A DNA stretch of 14,657 nt, taken from assembly GCA_002395925.1 (NCBI GenBank), contig DGVM01000017.1, positions 1 through 14,657 of the forward strand. Reading direction: 5' to 3'. Under the pieces are notes generated by a model. The model was not told where the DNA came from and searched no databases. It saw only the letters and a list, made by a program, of their open reading frames with translations. Source of the stretch: Bacteroidales bacterium UBA4284. GTDB lineage: Bacteria; Bacteroidota; Bacteroidia; Bacteroidales; UBA932. This document shows, in pieces, positions 6,579 to 12,884 of this stretch (within the stretch, counting starts at the first letter, position 1; each line of letters begins with the position of its first letter). The translations under genes were made by a program, and so were the position numbers.

Positions 6579-7763
6579 CGAAGAATCGCCGTAACTCAGG
6601 AAACGATATCCGCCTTCCAACGCGTGGGAGTAGATGGTTTTCCAGTCCCCTGCTACAAAAGCGCTGACCAGCAGCAACAAAGTGCTCTGGGGCTGATGGA
6701 AATTGGTCACAAGAGCATCGACGATGCGGAATTTGAACCCCGGTACTATTATTATACGGGTTCCTGTCTTGAATTCGGAAAGGCCGTTGCGGTCGAGGTA
6801 ATCGATGATGGCCGTCAGTGTCTCCTGCGTGCTGTAAGTCCAGTCCCTTTCGTATGGAGCCCACTGGCCAACGTCGTCCGGGAAGCCGTTTTCGATGCAG
6901 CAGGCCCCTGCGTAATACAGTGACTCCAAGGTGCGTATAGATGTGGTTCCTACGGCAACGACAGGCCTGTCCCGGCGCGCGAGTTTTACCAGGAGCTCCC
7001 TGCTCACTACGAACGGCTCCCTGTGCATCGGATGGCCGGATATCTTCTCGCTCTTTACGGGGAGGAAAGTGCCGGCGCCGACATGCAGGCACACGTTATC
7101 GGTTTCGATACCGCTTGCCGATATCTGCCCGAGGATCTCCCGGGTAAAGTGGAGTCCTGCCGTAGGAGCGGCGACGGAGCCCCTTACATGGGCGTATTCG
7201 GTCTGATAACGTTCCAGGTCGATTGCTTCTGTTTCCCGTCCAAGATAGGGTGGAATCGGTATTCTGCCGCACATTTCCAATATCCTGGAGAACGGGACAT
7301 CGCCCTCCCAGGTAAATTCAACCGTGCCGGTACGGTCCTGCCGTTCGATGAGGCGTGCCCGCAAAGCGACCGAAAGCAGCTCAGGATCATCGGTATCGAG
7401 CGTGAGGACATCGTCTTTCCAGCGCTTTGAATTGCCGATTACGCACTTCCATGAGCATTTTCCGACGGTGTCGAAAGCCTTCACGTATTCCGAAGGCTCC
7501 ACCGGCTGCAGGCAAAAAATTTCAATGTGAGCGCCACTCTCGCGCCGAAAAAACAAGCGTGCGGGAACAACCTTGGTGTCATTGAATATCATAAGGGCTC
7601 CGGCAGGCAGAAGAGAAGGAATATCTCTGAAAATATGATCGGAGCAGTCGCCATCCTTATATACAAGCAATTTTGACGCATCTCGGCGCTCCAACGGATA
7701 TTTTGCAATTCTCGAGTCGGGAAGCTGGTAATCGAAATCTTTTATACTTATGTCCGGAATCAT
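6561..7763 (-). CDS. queA: S-adenosylmethionine:tRNA ribosyltransferase-isomerase QueA
   Basis: QueA transfers and isomerises the ribosyl part of SAM onto 7-aminomethyl-7-deazaguanine in tRNA (GUN anticodons), forming epoxyqueuosine in the cytoplasm. The 400-residue product carries the family blocks YPLERRDASKLL (22-33), FNDTKVVPARL (60-70), PPYLGR, GSVAAPTAGLHFT, LHVGAGTFLPV, HPMHRE, TTSIRTLES and TNFHQPQSTLLLLVSAF near the C-terminus. It is longer than E. coli QueA (356), which is normal for the Bacteroidota form with an insertion around residues 85-125. No other queuosine gene is present here. It is preceded by a TAnnTTTG element and followed after 38 nt by the acyltransferase, which has its own promoter. 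Confidence 0.96.
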   Translation of the reverse strand: MIPDISIKDFDYQLPDSRIAKYPLERRDASKLLVYKDGDCSDHIFRDIPSLLPAGALMIFNDTKVVPARLFFRRESGAHIEIFCLQPVEPSEYVKAFDTVGKCSWKCVIGNSKRWKDDVLTLDTDDPELLSVALRARLIERQDRTGTVEFTWEGDVPFSRILEMCGRIPIPPYLGRETEAIDLERYQTEYAHVRGSVAAPTAGLHFTREILGQISASGIETDNVCLHVGAGTFLPVKSEKISGHPMHREPFVVSRELLVKLARRDRPVVAVGTTSIRTLESLYYAGACCIENGFPDDVGQWAPYERDWTYSTQETLTAIIDYLDRNGLSEFKTGTRIIIVPGFKFRIVDALVTNFHQPQSTLLLLVSAFVAGDWKTIYSHALEGGYRFLSYGDSSLLFRR

Positions 7764-7785
7764 TGTCGGTGTAATTTCTTGGATG

Positions 7786-7793
7786 CAAAGTTA
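7786..7793 (-). promoter_or_regulatory. Bacteroidota -7 promoter element (TAACTTTG) for queA
   Basis: Minus-strand TAACTTTG fits TAnnTTTG and would start transcription near 7782, leaving a 19-nt leader before ATG 7763. A TTTG occurs upstream at 7813-7810 but with only 16 nt spacing, so the -33 is weak. The motif TTTTGTAAAA (7814-7805 on this strand) lies across the spacer and could be a regulator site. Confidence 0.55.
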
Positions 7794-7979
7794 CAAATAA
7801 TTGGTTTTACAAAATGAAATAAAATACAGTAAACATTAAGTTACATTTGTAAAATATCAACACTGATTCGACCTATCTTCAACAGGCGCCGTTCAAAACG
7901 ATATAAGAAAATCTTATAACAAATGATAATAAAATATAATGCCCGATAAATCAGTAACTTATATAGTTTAACTAATTCA

Positions 7980-8040
7980 CAGCTCAAACAGCTGACCCGC
8001 GTTTTACGCCTTCTCTCCCCTGCCGCAGGCCGGCAAAGGG
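7980..8040. repeat. GC-rich island of three consecutive small hairpins
   Basis: Three stem-loops with 5-nt loops follow each other: CAGCT-CAAAC-AGCTG (7980-7994), GCG-TTTTA-CGC (7999-8009) and TGCCG-CAGGC-CGGCA (8021-8035). The third can extend through CCC 8017-8019 pairing with GGG 8038-8040 across a small internal loop. The surrounding DNA is strongly AT-rich. There is no T-tract on either strand, so it is not an intrinsic terminator. It could be a small structured RNA, a dispersed palindromic repeat or a decayed element. Confidence 0.45.
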
Positions 8041-8134
8041 CTATATCACCACCAATTTAATACTTATATATCAACTATTTAAGTATATTCAAATGAAGTT
8101 ATTTTTAGATAAAATCCCCCTATATTTAAACATC

Positions 8135-8162
8135 TGTTTGTTGATAACTTGTCAAGCAAACA
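8135..8162. promoter_or_regulatory. Imperfect inverted repeat next to the XRE -33 box (putative operator)
   Basis: TGTTTGTTGA (8135-8144) pairs with TCAAGCAAACA (8152-8162) through ten base pairs and one bulged G (8156), with a 7-nt centre. Its right end touches the -33 TTTG at 8163-8166. A dimeric repressor bound here would contact the polymerase site. The obvious candidate is the XRE protein itself, which is inference only. Confidence 0.4.
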
Positions 8163-8194
8163 TTTGATATTTTTCATTATTTGTTTTACTTTTG
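8163..8194 (+). promoter_or_regulatory. Consensus -33/-7 promoter for the XRE regulator, with a palindrome over the -7 box
   Basis: TTTG (8163-8166), exactly 20 nt, then TACTTTTG (8187-8194) is a full match to the Bacteroidota consensus. Start is predicted near 8198, giving a 16-nt leader. The -7 box lies inside the inverted repeat TTTTAC-TTTT-GTAAAA (8184-8199), whose arms extend imperfectly to 8182-8202, a good place for autorepression. Confidence 0.72.
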
Positions 8195-8213
8195 TAAAAA
8201 CAACGGACTGCAT

Positions 8214-8549
8214 ATGAACGATCGTTTGCTGAAGTTTCTCTCGGCCGAAAATATCACCCAGTCGCAGCTTGCGGACACTCTTGGCGCATCCCGCGCCAGC
8301 ATCTCACATATCCTGTCGGGACGCAACAAACCCGGCTACGATTTCTTCGAGAACCTTGCGCGCTGCTACCCTTCCCTGAGCCTGGAGTGGCTGATTACCG
8401 GCAAGGGCCGCATGTACCGTCAGTCTCCCGCAGAGGAAAGCGCCGGAGAGAGTCTTGGAAGCCTCTTTCAGCAAGAAATCGCGTCCGCCCCGTCAATCGA
8501 CCGCATAGTCGTCTTTTTCGACGACGGAACATACAGGGAATTCAAGTAA
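8214..8549 (+). CDS. XRE-family helix-turn-helix transcriptional regulator, 111 aa
   Basis: A small cytoplasmic DNA-binding protein. Residues 15-37, TQSQLADTLGASRASISHILS and onward, form the Cro/C1 helix-turn-helix: the QLA turn and the recognition helix ASISHIL are evident. Next comes a conserved region ending LEWLITGKGRMY (57-68), a short linker, and a C-terminal segment IDRIVVFFDDGTYREFK (95-111) that looks like a beta-hairpin, perhaps for dimerisation or ligand sensing. Single-copy regulators of this layout are common in Bacteroidales. I start it at ATG 8214; the in-frame TTG at 8181 would lie upstream of the -7 box. The PyrD-like and pncC genes follow within 25 nt and may be read through from this promoter. 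Target genes are unknown; repeats in its own promoter suggest autoregulation. Confidence 0.85.
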   Translation: MNDRLLKFLSAENITQSQLADTLGASRASISHILSGRNKPGYDFFENLARCYPSLSLEWLITGKGRMYRQSPAEESAGESLGSLFQQEIASAPSIDRIVVFFDDGTYREFK

Positions 8550-8556
8550 TTTTCGT

Positions 8557-8564
8557 TATATTTG
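8557..8564 (+). promoter_or_regulatory. Bacteroidota -7 promoter element (TATATTTG) upstream of the PyrD-like gene
   Basis: An exact TAnnTTTG match lies in the 25-nt gap after the regulator gene and predicts a transcript start near 8568, a leader of about 7 nt. No -33 TTTG is visible at the right distance, so it may be weak or need an activator. Confidence 0.5.
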
Positions 8565-8574
8565 TGGTCTGCAT

Positions 8575-9369
8575 ATGTACAGTTTGCTTATCAGGCCAAT
8601 AACAAAGCGCATCGCCGACAACGAGAAGGCGAGTGCTATCGCTCTGGGTTATTTCAAATTCGAAGGAAAAATCCCCGGCGGCCGTTTTGTGAACCGCCTG
8701 ATCCATGGCAACCGCCCTGCCGGACTGGAACGCGAGGTATTCGGCCTGCAGTTCTACAATCCCGTCGGACTCGGTGCCGGACTGGATGTCAAAGGAGAGC
8801 TGTACAACGATCTCAACGATTTGGGATTCAGCTTTGTAGAGACCGGCCCGTTCGCTGATCTGGCATCGTTGCGCAAGGCTCTCTCCCACCTCCAGAAAGA
8901 CCCGCAGAACGACATCCTGGCCCCATGCATATCGGGTGATTACTTTCGTGCGTTCTGCCTCGCCTACGACTTCTGTGATTTCTTTGTAATCGACATCTCC
9001 GACAATCCGGACATGGAGATCTTTGACGATATACTCGACGCCAGGCTTACATACGAAGATTACAAGCCCATCGTAGTCAAGATACCCGAGGTCCTGTCCG
9101 CCGACCAGATCGAAGAAATCTGCGATTACTGCATGCTCAACAGCATAGATGGAATCGAGGCCCGCAGCATCAAGCAGATCAGCTTTATACGCGATTATAC
9201 CAAAGGCCGTTTGCCAATTATCGCTAATTGCCATATTAAAACGCCACAGCAGGCAGCCGAAGCCCTCGACAATGGAGCTTCTCTGGTCGAAGTCCGCATG
9301 GGACTCGTCCGCGAAGGCCCCCGGCTGGTCGGTAAAATACTCAAACACCTTTCATCCAGAGCAAAATGA
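8575..9369 (+). CDS. Divergent class-2 dihydroorotate dehydrogenase homologue lacking key active-site motifs
   Basis: A 264-residue protein clearly derived from class-2 (quinone-type) dihydroorotate dehydrogenase, which is normally about 336 residues. Conserved parts are NPVGLGAGLD (62-71; canonical NPLGLAAGLD), LGFSFVETG (83-91), VVKIPE with Lys169, IDGIEA (191-196), RLPII (212-216) and GASLVEV (234-240). Missing or changed parts are the NRMGFNN substrate loop (deleted after residue 93), SSPNTPG with the catalytic Ser (reads SDNPDME, 142-148), the TNTT block (reads EARS), the FMN-phosphate GVGG (reads ANCH, 217-220) and YSG (reads RMG, 241-243). It is therefore unlikely to oxidise dihydroorotate; it could be a pseudoenzyme or bind another ligand. 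The frame is intact and overlaps pncC by ATGA, so it is not an obvious pseudogene. Its role is unknown. Confidence 0.8.
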   Translation: MYSLLIRPITKRIADNEKASAIALGYFKFEGKIPGGRFVNRLIHGNRPAGLEREVFGLQFYNPVGLGAGLDVKGELYNDLNDLGFSFVETGPFADLASLRKALSHLQKDPQNDILAPCISGDYFRAFCLAYDFCDFFVIDISDNPDMEIFDDILDARLTYEDYKPIVVKIPEVLSADQIEEICDYCMLNSIDGIEARSIKQISFIRDYTKGRLPIIANCHIKTPQQAAEALDNGASLVEVRMGLVREGPRLVGKILKHLSSRAK

Positions 9370-9848
9370 GAATCCAGGAAAAAATAGCCGGCGTTCTATC
9401 CGGCACAGGAATGACCCTGAGCGCAGCGGAATCTTGCACCGGAGGGCAGATATCTCACCTGCTGACCCTGGTGTCGGGTTCATCCGCCTGGTACCTGGGT
9501 TCCGTGACATCTTACTCCGTTTCCCTAAAAGAGAACATCCTGGGTGTGCCGCCACAGACCATCGCTTCCTGCGGGGTCGTAAGTTCCGAGGTGGCCGCCG
9601 CCATGGCAGAAGGAGTACGCCGTGTGACGGGCAGCACTTTCGCCGTCTCGACGACGGGTCTTGCCGAGGGCGGAGACGAGCGCTATCCCGAGGGCACGGT
9701 ATGGATAGGAGTCAGCGGACCTGGCGGTACGAACACCCTTTTATACCACTACAATAATGGCAGAAGTGCCAATATCAGGCGTTTTGCAGAGCGCGCACTC
9801 GCCTTTTTGCTCGAAAATATAAACAATTACCTAAATAATTGCAAATAA
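9366..9848 (+). CDS. pncC: CinA C-terminal domain / PncC nicotinamide-nucleotide amidohydrolase family protein
   Basis: A 160-residue stand-alone CinA-C (PncC) domain. PncC deamidates nicotinamide mononucleotide to nicotinate mononucleotide, recycling the NMN released by NAD-dependent DNA ligase. Visible motifs are AESCTGG (21-27) with the expected nucleophile Ser23, SSAWYLGSVTSYS (39-51), Lys55 a few residues later, and GLAEGGDERYPEGTVWIG (98-115). The last block differs from the usual GIAGP-x-GG: Ala-Gly-Pro is replaced by Ala-Glu-Gly. The size matches E. coli YgaD/PncC (165). It begins within the stop codon of the PyrD-like gene (ATGA), indicating translational coupling. Activity is likely but the altered loop leaves some doubt. 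Confidence 0.87.
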   Translation: MRIQEKIAGVLSGTGMTLSAAESCTGGQISHLLTLVSGSSAWYLGSVTSYSVSLKENILGVPPQTIASCGVVSSEVAAAMAEGVRRVTGSTFAVSTTGLAEGGDERYPEGTVWIGVSGPGGTNTLLYHYNNGRSANIRRFAERALAFLLENINNYLNNCK

Positions 9849-9856
9849 GAATAAGA

Positions 9857-9888
9857 AACATTTTTGTAATGCATTATAACATTTTTGT
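9857..9888 (+). repeat. 11-nt direct repeat around a 10-bp palindrome at a start codon
   Basis: AACATTTTTGT occurs at 9857-9867 and again at 9878-9888, a 21-nt period equal to about two helical turns. Between them TAATGCATTA (9867-9876) is a perfect palindrome containing the ATG at 9869. The period is also in frame (NIFV occurs twice), so it may be a decayed 21-nt tandem duplication. Confidence 0.5.
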
Positions 9889-10486
9889 TAAGTCGATTTT
9901 TGCCGCTATTTTGACCCTTTTTGCGGTCTCCTGCGTCGAGCGGGCAGGCATCGACGAGCCGGCAGGAAGAGTCATATCGGTCCCCCCTTCGACAGACGGC
10001 AAAATAAATGTCCAGGTAGTCTGCAGGTCGGACGTTAAGGAGTACATTCTTGTGAACTGCCAGCTCCGCGACCGTTCCAACCGCAGGTCCGAAATCCGCT
10101 TCGACAAAGAGATCCCCAGCGATACCCTCACATTCTCCTGGCTGCCCGGCGACGGTCATTACAAGGCGGCATTCCGGGCTACGAAGCTTCAAAGTACAAT
10201 AACAAGGCCTATTCTTGGCCGCGATAAGGGCATAACGTTCGACGTCGAAATAACTTTCACGACACCTTCCGACGGAGTACGCCTCAATTGGGCCAGCATC
10301 GACGGTGAAAAACTCAGCAGCAGTTCCGAATTCTGGAAGCGTACGATTACAGCCGTCAATGAAGGCCTCCCCTGGCAGACTCCCGGGACCGGCGAGTCCA
10401 GATATGTCGATTTCGTAGTCGCTCCCAACGAACACGGCGAATACGGAATCTCTGTCGGCTGGACATCCGGCAACCTCTTTGAATAA
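9869..10486 (+). CDS. Unrecognised small lipoprotein, 205 aa
   Basis: I do not recognise a family. Starting at ATG 9869, the product has a lipoprotein signal (Lys8, hydrophobic 10-20, lipobox Ala-Val-Ser-Cys with Cys22). A TTG 30 nt upstream is in frame but would give a long atypical signal and overlap the pncC end. The mature part is about 184 residues, mostly beta by appearance, with polar loops and aromatic residues near SWLPGDGHYKA (about 100-110) and GISVGWTSG at the C-terminus. It has no enzyme motif. It resembles short Bacteroidota cell-surface or periplasmic lipoproteins with a single beta-sandwich domain. It sits 20 nt after pncC and 12 nt before mmdA, but a functional link with either is not shown. 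Confidence 0.75.
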   Translation: MHYNIFVKSIFAAILTLFAVSCVERAGIDEPAGRVISVPPSTDGKINVQVVCRSDVKEYILVNCQLRDRSNRRSEIRFDKEIPSDTLTFSWLPGDGHYKAAFRATKLQSTITRPILGRDKGITFDVEITFTTPSDGVRLNWASIDGEKLSSSSEFWKRTITAVNEGLPWQTPGTGESRYVDFVVAPNEHGEYGISVGWTSGNLFE

Positions 10487-10494
10487 TATATTTT
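10487..10494 (+). promoter_or_regulatory. Near-consensus -7 element just before mmdA
   Basis: TATATTTT matches TAnnTTTG in 7 of 8 positions (last base T instead of G), immediately after the lipoprotein stop codon. If used, transcription would begin about 10498 and mmdA mRNA would be practically leaderless. No -33 was identified; read-through from upstream is an equal possibility. Confidence 0.3.
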
Positions 10495-10498
10495 TCGC

Positions 10499-12061
10499 AT
10501 GAGCATACAGAGTAAACAAATAGAACAACTTGTAGAACGGCGGGAGGCTGCCCGCCTCGGCGGAGGTCAGAAGCGGATAGACGCACAGCACGCAAAAGGC
10601 AAGCTGACGGCGCGCGAGCGTCTGGCCCTGCTCCTTGATCCCGGCAGTTTTGAAGAATTCGACATGTTCGTCCAGCATCGCTGCACCAACTTCGGCATGG
10701 ACGCAACACATACCGACGGCGATGGAGTAGTCACCGGCCAGGGCACTATAGATGGCAGGCTGGTTTTCGTTTACGCACAGGACTTTACAGTGAACGGAGG
10801 TTCTCTTAGCAAAACCATGTCGGAGAAGATCTGCAAGGTCATGGACACTGCCCTCAAAGTCGGAGCTCCCGTCATAGGGCTCAACGATTCCGGCGGCGCG
10901 CGCATACAGGAAGGCATCGACGCTCTTGCCGGATATGCCGAAATATTCGAGCGCAACATCCTGAGCAGCGGCGTGATTCCGCAGATAAGCCTGATAATGG
11001 GCCCCTGCGCCGGCGGTGCCGTGTACTCCCCTGCGCTCACCGACTTTACGCTGATGGTGGACAAAACGAGCTACATGTTCCTCACCGGCCCTGCCGTTGT
11101 GAAATCCGTTACAGGAGAATCCGTTACCCAAGAAGAACTCGGAGGATCCCGGATTCATGCCGCCAAGTCGGGCGTAGCGCATTTTACCGCCCAGTCAGAG
11201 GAAGAGGCGATAGAGAGCATCAAGCGTCTGTTGAGCTTCCTGCCGCAGAACAACCTCGGCTCCTCCCCCATCCGTCCTACGGACGACCCTGCAGGCCGCA
11301 CCGATGAAAGCCTGAACGGCATCATACCCGACAGCCCCAACAAGGCCTACGACATGTATGCCGTAATACGTTCAGTCGTCGATGACGGCGATTTCTTCGA
11401 GGTCCACAAAGACTTTGCGAAGAATATTATAGTGGGCTTTGCCCACGTCTGCGGCCGCAGCATAGGCGTAGTCGCCAATCAGCCCGGTGTGCTTGCCGGC
11501 GTGCTCGACATAAACGCCAGCCGCAAGGGTGCCCGTTTCGTGAGGTTCTGCGATGCGTTCAACATCCCCCTGCTGACACTTGTGGACGTACCTGGCTTTC
11601 TTTGCGGGACCCAGCAGGAATACGGCGGAGTCATAAGCAATGGAGCCAAACTCCTTTATGCATACGGCGAAGCTACCGTGCCCAAAGTGACCGTGACCCT
11701 GCGCAAGAGTTACGGAGGAGCACATATAGTCATGAGCTGCAAGCAATTGCGCGGTGATATCAACTACGCATGGCCTTCTGCCAACATCGCCGTGATGGGC
11801 GCGGACGGGGCTGTCGGAGTCCTGTACGCCAAAGAAATCAAGGCAGAAGAAGACCCGACGAAGCAGGCCGAACTAATCGAGCGCAAAAAGCAAGAATACA
11901 ACGACCTGTTCTGCAACCCCTACCAGGCAGCCCAGAAGGGTTACATCGAAGACGTCATCGAGCCGGCCAACACCCGATTCCGCGTTGCCAGAGCCTTCGA
12001 AGTACTTGAAGGAAAACGTCAGGAGATACCGGCCAAGAAACACGATAACATGCCGTTATGA
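10499..12061 (+). CDS. mmdA: Methylmalonyl-CoA decarboxylase alpha subunit (carboxyltransferase)
   Basis: A 520-residue biotin-dependent carboxyltransferase with two crotonase-like halves. The N-half has [13 protein letters not shown] (127-139) and the oxyanion region [13 protein letters not shown] (168-180). The C-half has [16 protein letters not shown] (362-377) and [12 protein letters not shown] (401-412), followed by [21 protein letters not shown]. The end, KKHDNMPL, is typical of the propionyl-/methylmalonyl-CoA group. It moves the carboxyl group of (S)-methylmalonyl-CoA to the biotin carrier, releasing propionyl-CoA at the cytoplasmic membrane face. Because the downstream genes are the small membrane, biotin and Na+-pump subunits, decarboxylase is favoured over propionyl-CoA carboxylase. 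Overlap with mmdD is ATGA. The usual Bacteroidales neighbour, methylmalonyl-CoA epimerase, is not upstream here. Confidence 0.93.
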   Translation: MSIQSKQIEQLVERREAARLGGGQKRIDAQHAKGKLTARERLALLLDPGSFEEFDMFVQHRCTNFGMDATHTDGDGVVTGQGTIDGRLVFVYAQDFTVNGGSLSKTMSEKICKVMDTALKVGAPVIGLNDSGGARIQEGIDALAGYAEIFERNILSSGVIPQISLIMGPCAGGAVYSPALTDFTLMVDKTSYMFLTGPAVVKSVTGESVTQEELGGSRIHAAKSGVAHFTAQSEEEAIESIKRLLSFLPQNNLGSSPIRPTDDPAGRTDESLNGIIPDSPNKAYDMYAVIRSVVDDGDFFEVHKDFAKNIIVGFAHVCGRSIGVVANQPGVLAGVLDINASRKGARFVRFCDAFNIPLLTLVDVPGFLCGTQQEYGGVISNGAKLLYAYGEATVPKVTVTLRKSYGGAHIVMSCKQLRGDINYAWPSANIAVMGADGAVGVLYAKEIKAEEDPTKQAELIERKKQEYNDLFCNPYQAAQKGYIEDVIEPANTRFRVARAFEVLEGKRQEIPAKKHDNMPL

Positions 12062-12444
12062 TGATTCTTGAAATGCTCAACGACCCGCACGGCCTGACAT
12101 TGACCATCGTAGCCGTGACTGTAGTTTTCTCCGCTCTCCTCATTCTCTACGGACTGTATTCATTGTCGGGAGCCATCTTCACGGGGAAACTGCAGCGCAA
12201 AAAAAGAAAGCCCTCCGGCAACCCGGACCCCGAGACGGCCGCGGTGATAGCCCTTGCGCTCGACCGTTGCCTGTCCGACGACGACACGGAAGAAGTGGCT
12301 GCGGTTATCGCAACCGCCCTGCACATGTACCTTTCCCAATCTGTTCATGACTATGAACCAGGGTTCATTACAATAAGGCGTGACCTCCCCTCGTCATGGT
12401 CCGACAAGTCCCTTAACCTCAGAAAGAAACCACTTACAAAATGA
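12058..12444 (+). CDS. mmdD: Methylmalonyl-CoA decarboxylase delta subunit (OadG/MmdD family)
   Basis: A 128-residue single-pass membrane protein: a transmembrane helix at about 14-40, a basic Lys/Arg stretch (44-51), an acidic helical region and a C-terminal tail ending [20 protein letters not shown] (102-121), which resembles the ITI-R-x-WSSK tail I know from Bacteroidota OadG proteins. The subunit assembles the alpha, biotin and beta subunits. The helical region contains two similar segments, [10 protein letters not shown] (59-68) and [11 protein letters not shown] (78-88), apparently an internal duplication. The start overlaps mmdA (ATGA) and an adjacent second ATG at 12061 would also be possible. 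The end overlaps mmdC by ATGA. Assignment rests on tail, topology and operon position. Confidence 0.85.
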   Translation: MMILEMLNDPHGLTLTIVAVTVVFSALLILYGLYSLSGAIFTGKLQRKKRKPSGNPDPETAAVIALALDRCLSDDDTEEVAAVIATALHMYLSQSVHDYEPGFITIRRDLPSSWSDKSLNLRKKPLTK

Positions 12445-12884
12445 AAAGTTACAAGTTTAGCTTAAACGGCAAAGAATACGCAGTGGATATCCTCGGCATC
12501 GAGGAGCGCACGGCAAACGTGAGCGTCAACGGCGTGTCATATACAGTAGAACTCTCAGATGCTCCCCGTCAGGCTCCGGCGGCACCTGTCCAGGCCCAGC
12601 AGCCCGCGCCGGCACCGTCTTCTCCTGCACCCGCGGCTGCTTCTGCACCTGCGGCAGCGCCTTCCGGGGCCGGCACTACAGTATGTTCTCCCCTTCCCGG
12701 TGTCATAATCAGCATCGACGTCAAGGAAGGCGAGGCTGTCAAGAAAGGCCAGAAGATTGCGGTTCTCGAGGCGATGAAGATGGAAAATGAGATCCAGGCG
12801 GAGACAGACGGCACCGTAGCCGCCATCCTCGTGCACAAAGGTGATTCCGTACTGGAAGGAGCGGAACTTGTGAGATTAAGCTGA
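12441..12884 (+). CDS. mmdC: Biotin carrier (gamma) subunit of methylmalonyl-CoA decarboxylase
   Basis: A 147-residue biotin carboxyl carrier protein. A short N-terminal beta domain (1-40) leads into a flexible Ala/Pro-rich linker (about 42-78), then the biotinyl domain with SPLPGVI (83-89) and the biotinylation site EAMKMEN (110-116), where Lys113 carries biotin. The linker lets the arm swing between the carboxyltransferase MmdA and the membrane decarboxylase MmdB. Gene order between mmdD and mmdB and overlaps on both sides (ATGA and TGATG) indicate stoichiometric, coupled expression. Size and layout agree with the gamma subunits of the family. Confidence 0.94.
   Translation: MKSYKFSLNGKEYAVDILGIEERTANVSVNGVSYTVELSDAPRQAPAAPVQAQQPAPAPSSPAPAAASAPAAAPSGAGTTVCSPLPGVIISIDVKEGEAVKKGQKIAVLEAMKMENEIQAETDGTVAAILVHKGDSVLEGAELVRLS

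Larger units (their letters stand above)
7764..8213. other. AT-rich 450-bp gap between divergent queA and XRE genes; no credible gene
   Basis: Open frames here are tiny. The longest with a plausible start is a 24-codon frame at 8093-8167, which runs into the promoter and has no coding support. The gap contains the queA promoter, a perfect 7-bp inverted repeat TATAAGA-AAA-TCTTATA at 7902-7918, a GC-rich island of three hairpins (7980-8040), an inverted repeat ATACTTA/TAAGTAT at 8060-8086 with a 13-nt loop, a larger imperfect inverted repeat at 8135-8162 and the XRE promoter. No tRNA, known riboswitch or transposon remnant was recognised. Confidence 0.6.

Noticed and set aside
7842..7849. TACATTTG, a plus-strand match to the -7 consensus
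   Set aside because: There is no -33 TTTG about 20 nt upstream and no gene within 350 nt downstream; a chance match in AT-rich DNA is the simpler explanation, unless RNA-seq shows a transcript through the hairpin island.
8093..8167. A 24-codon hydrophobic small frame upstream of the XRE gene
   Set aside because: It ends inside the XRE promoter, overlaps the inverted repeat, lacks a ribosome site and has no toxin-like hallmark beyond AT-driven hydrophobicity.
8542..9348. A 268-codon open frame on the minus strand
   Set aside because: It is antisense to the PyrD-like gene, which has clear homologous motifs and coupling to pncC.
8575..9369. Annotating the PyrD-like gene as a functional dihydroorotate dehydrogenase
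   Set aside because: The substrate-binding Asn residues, the catalytic Ser region and the FMN-phosphate motifs are missing or replaced.
9827..11182. A 451-codon open frame on the minus strand
   Set aside because: It lies antisense to the small lipoprotein and mmdA, whose family motifs are unmistakable; the antisense product has no recognisable domain and reflects codon bias.
10499..12061. MmdA as propionyl-CoA carboxylase beta subunit
   Set aside because: The operon carries the OadG-type, biotin carrier and OadB-type Na+-pump subunits and no biotin carboxylase, which points to the decarboxylase.
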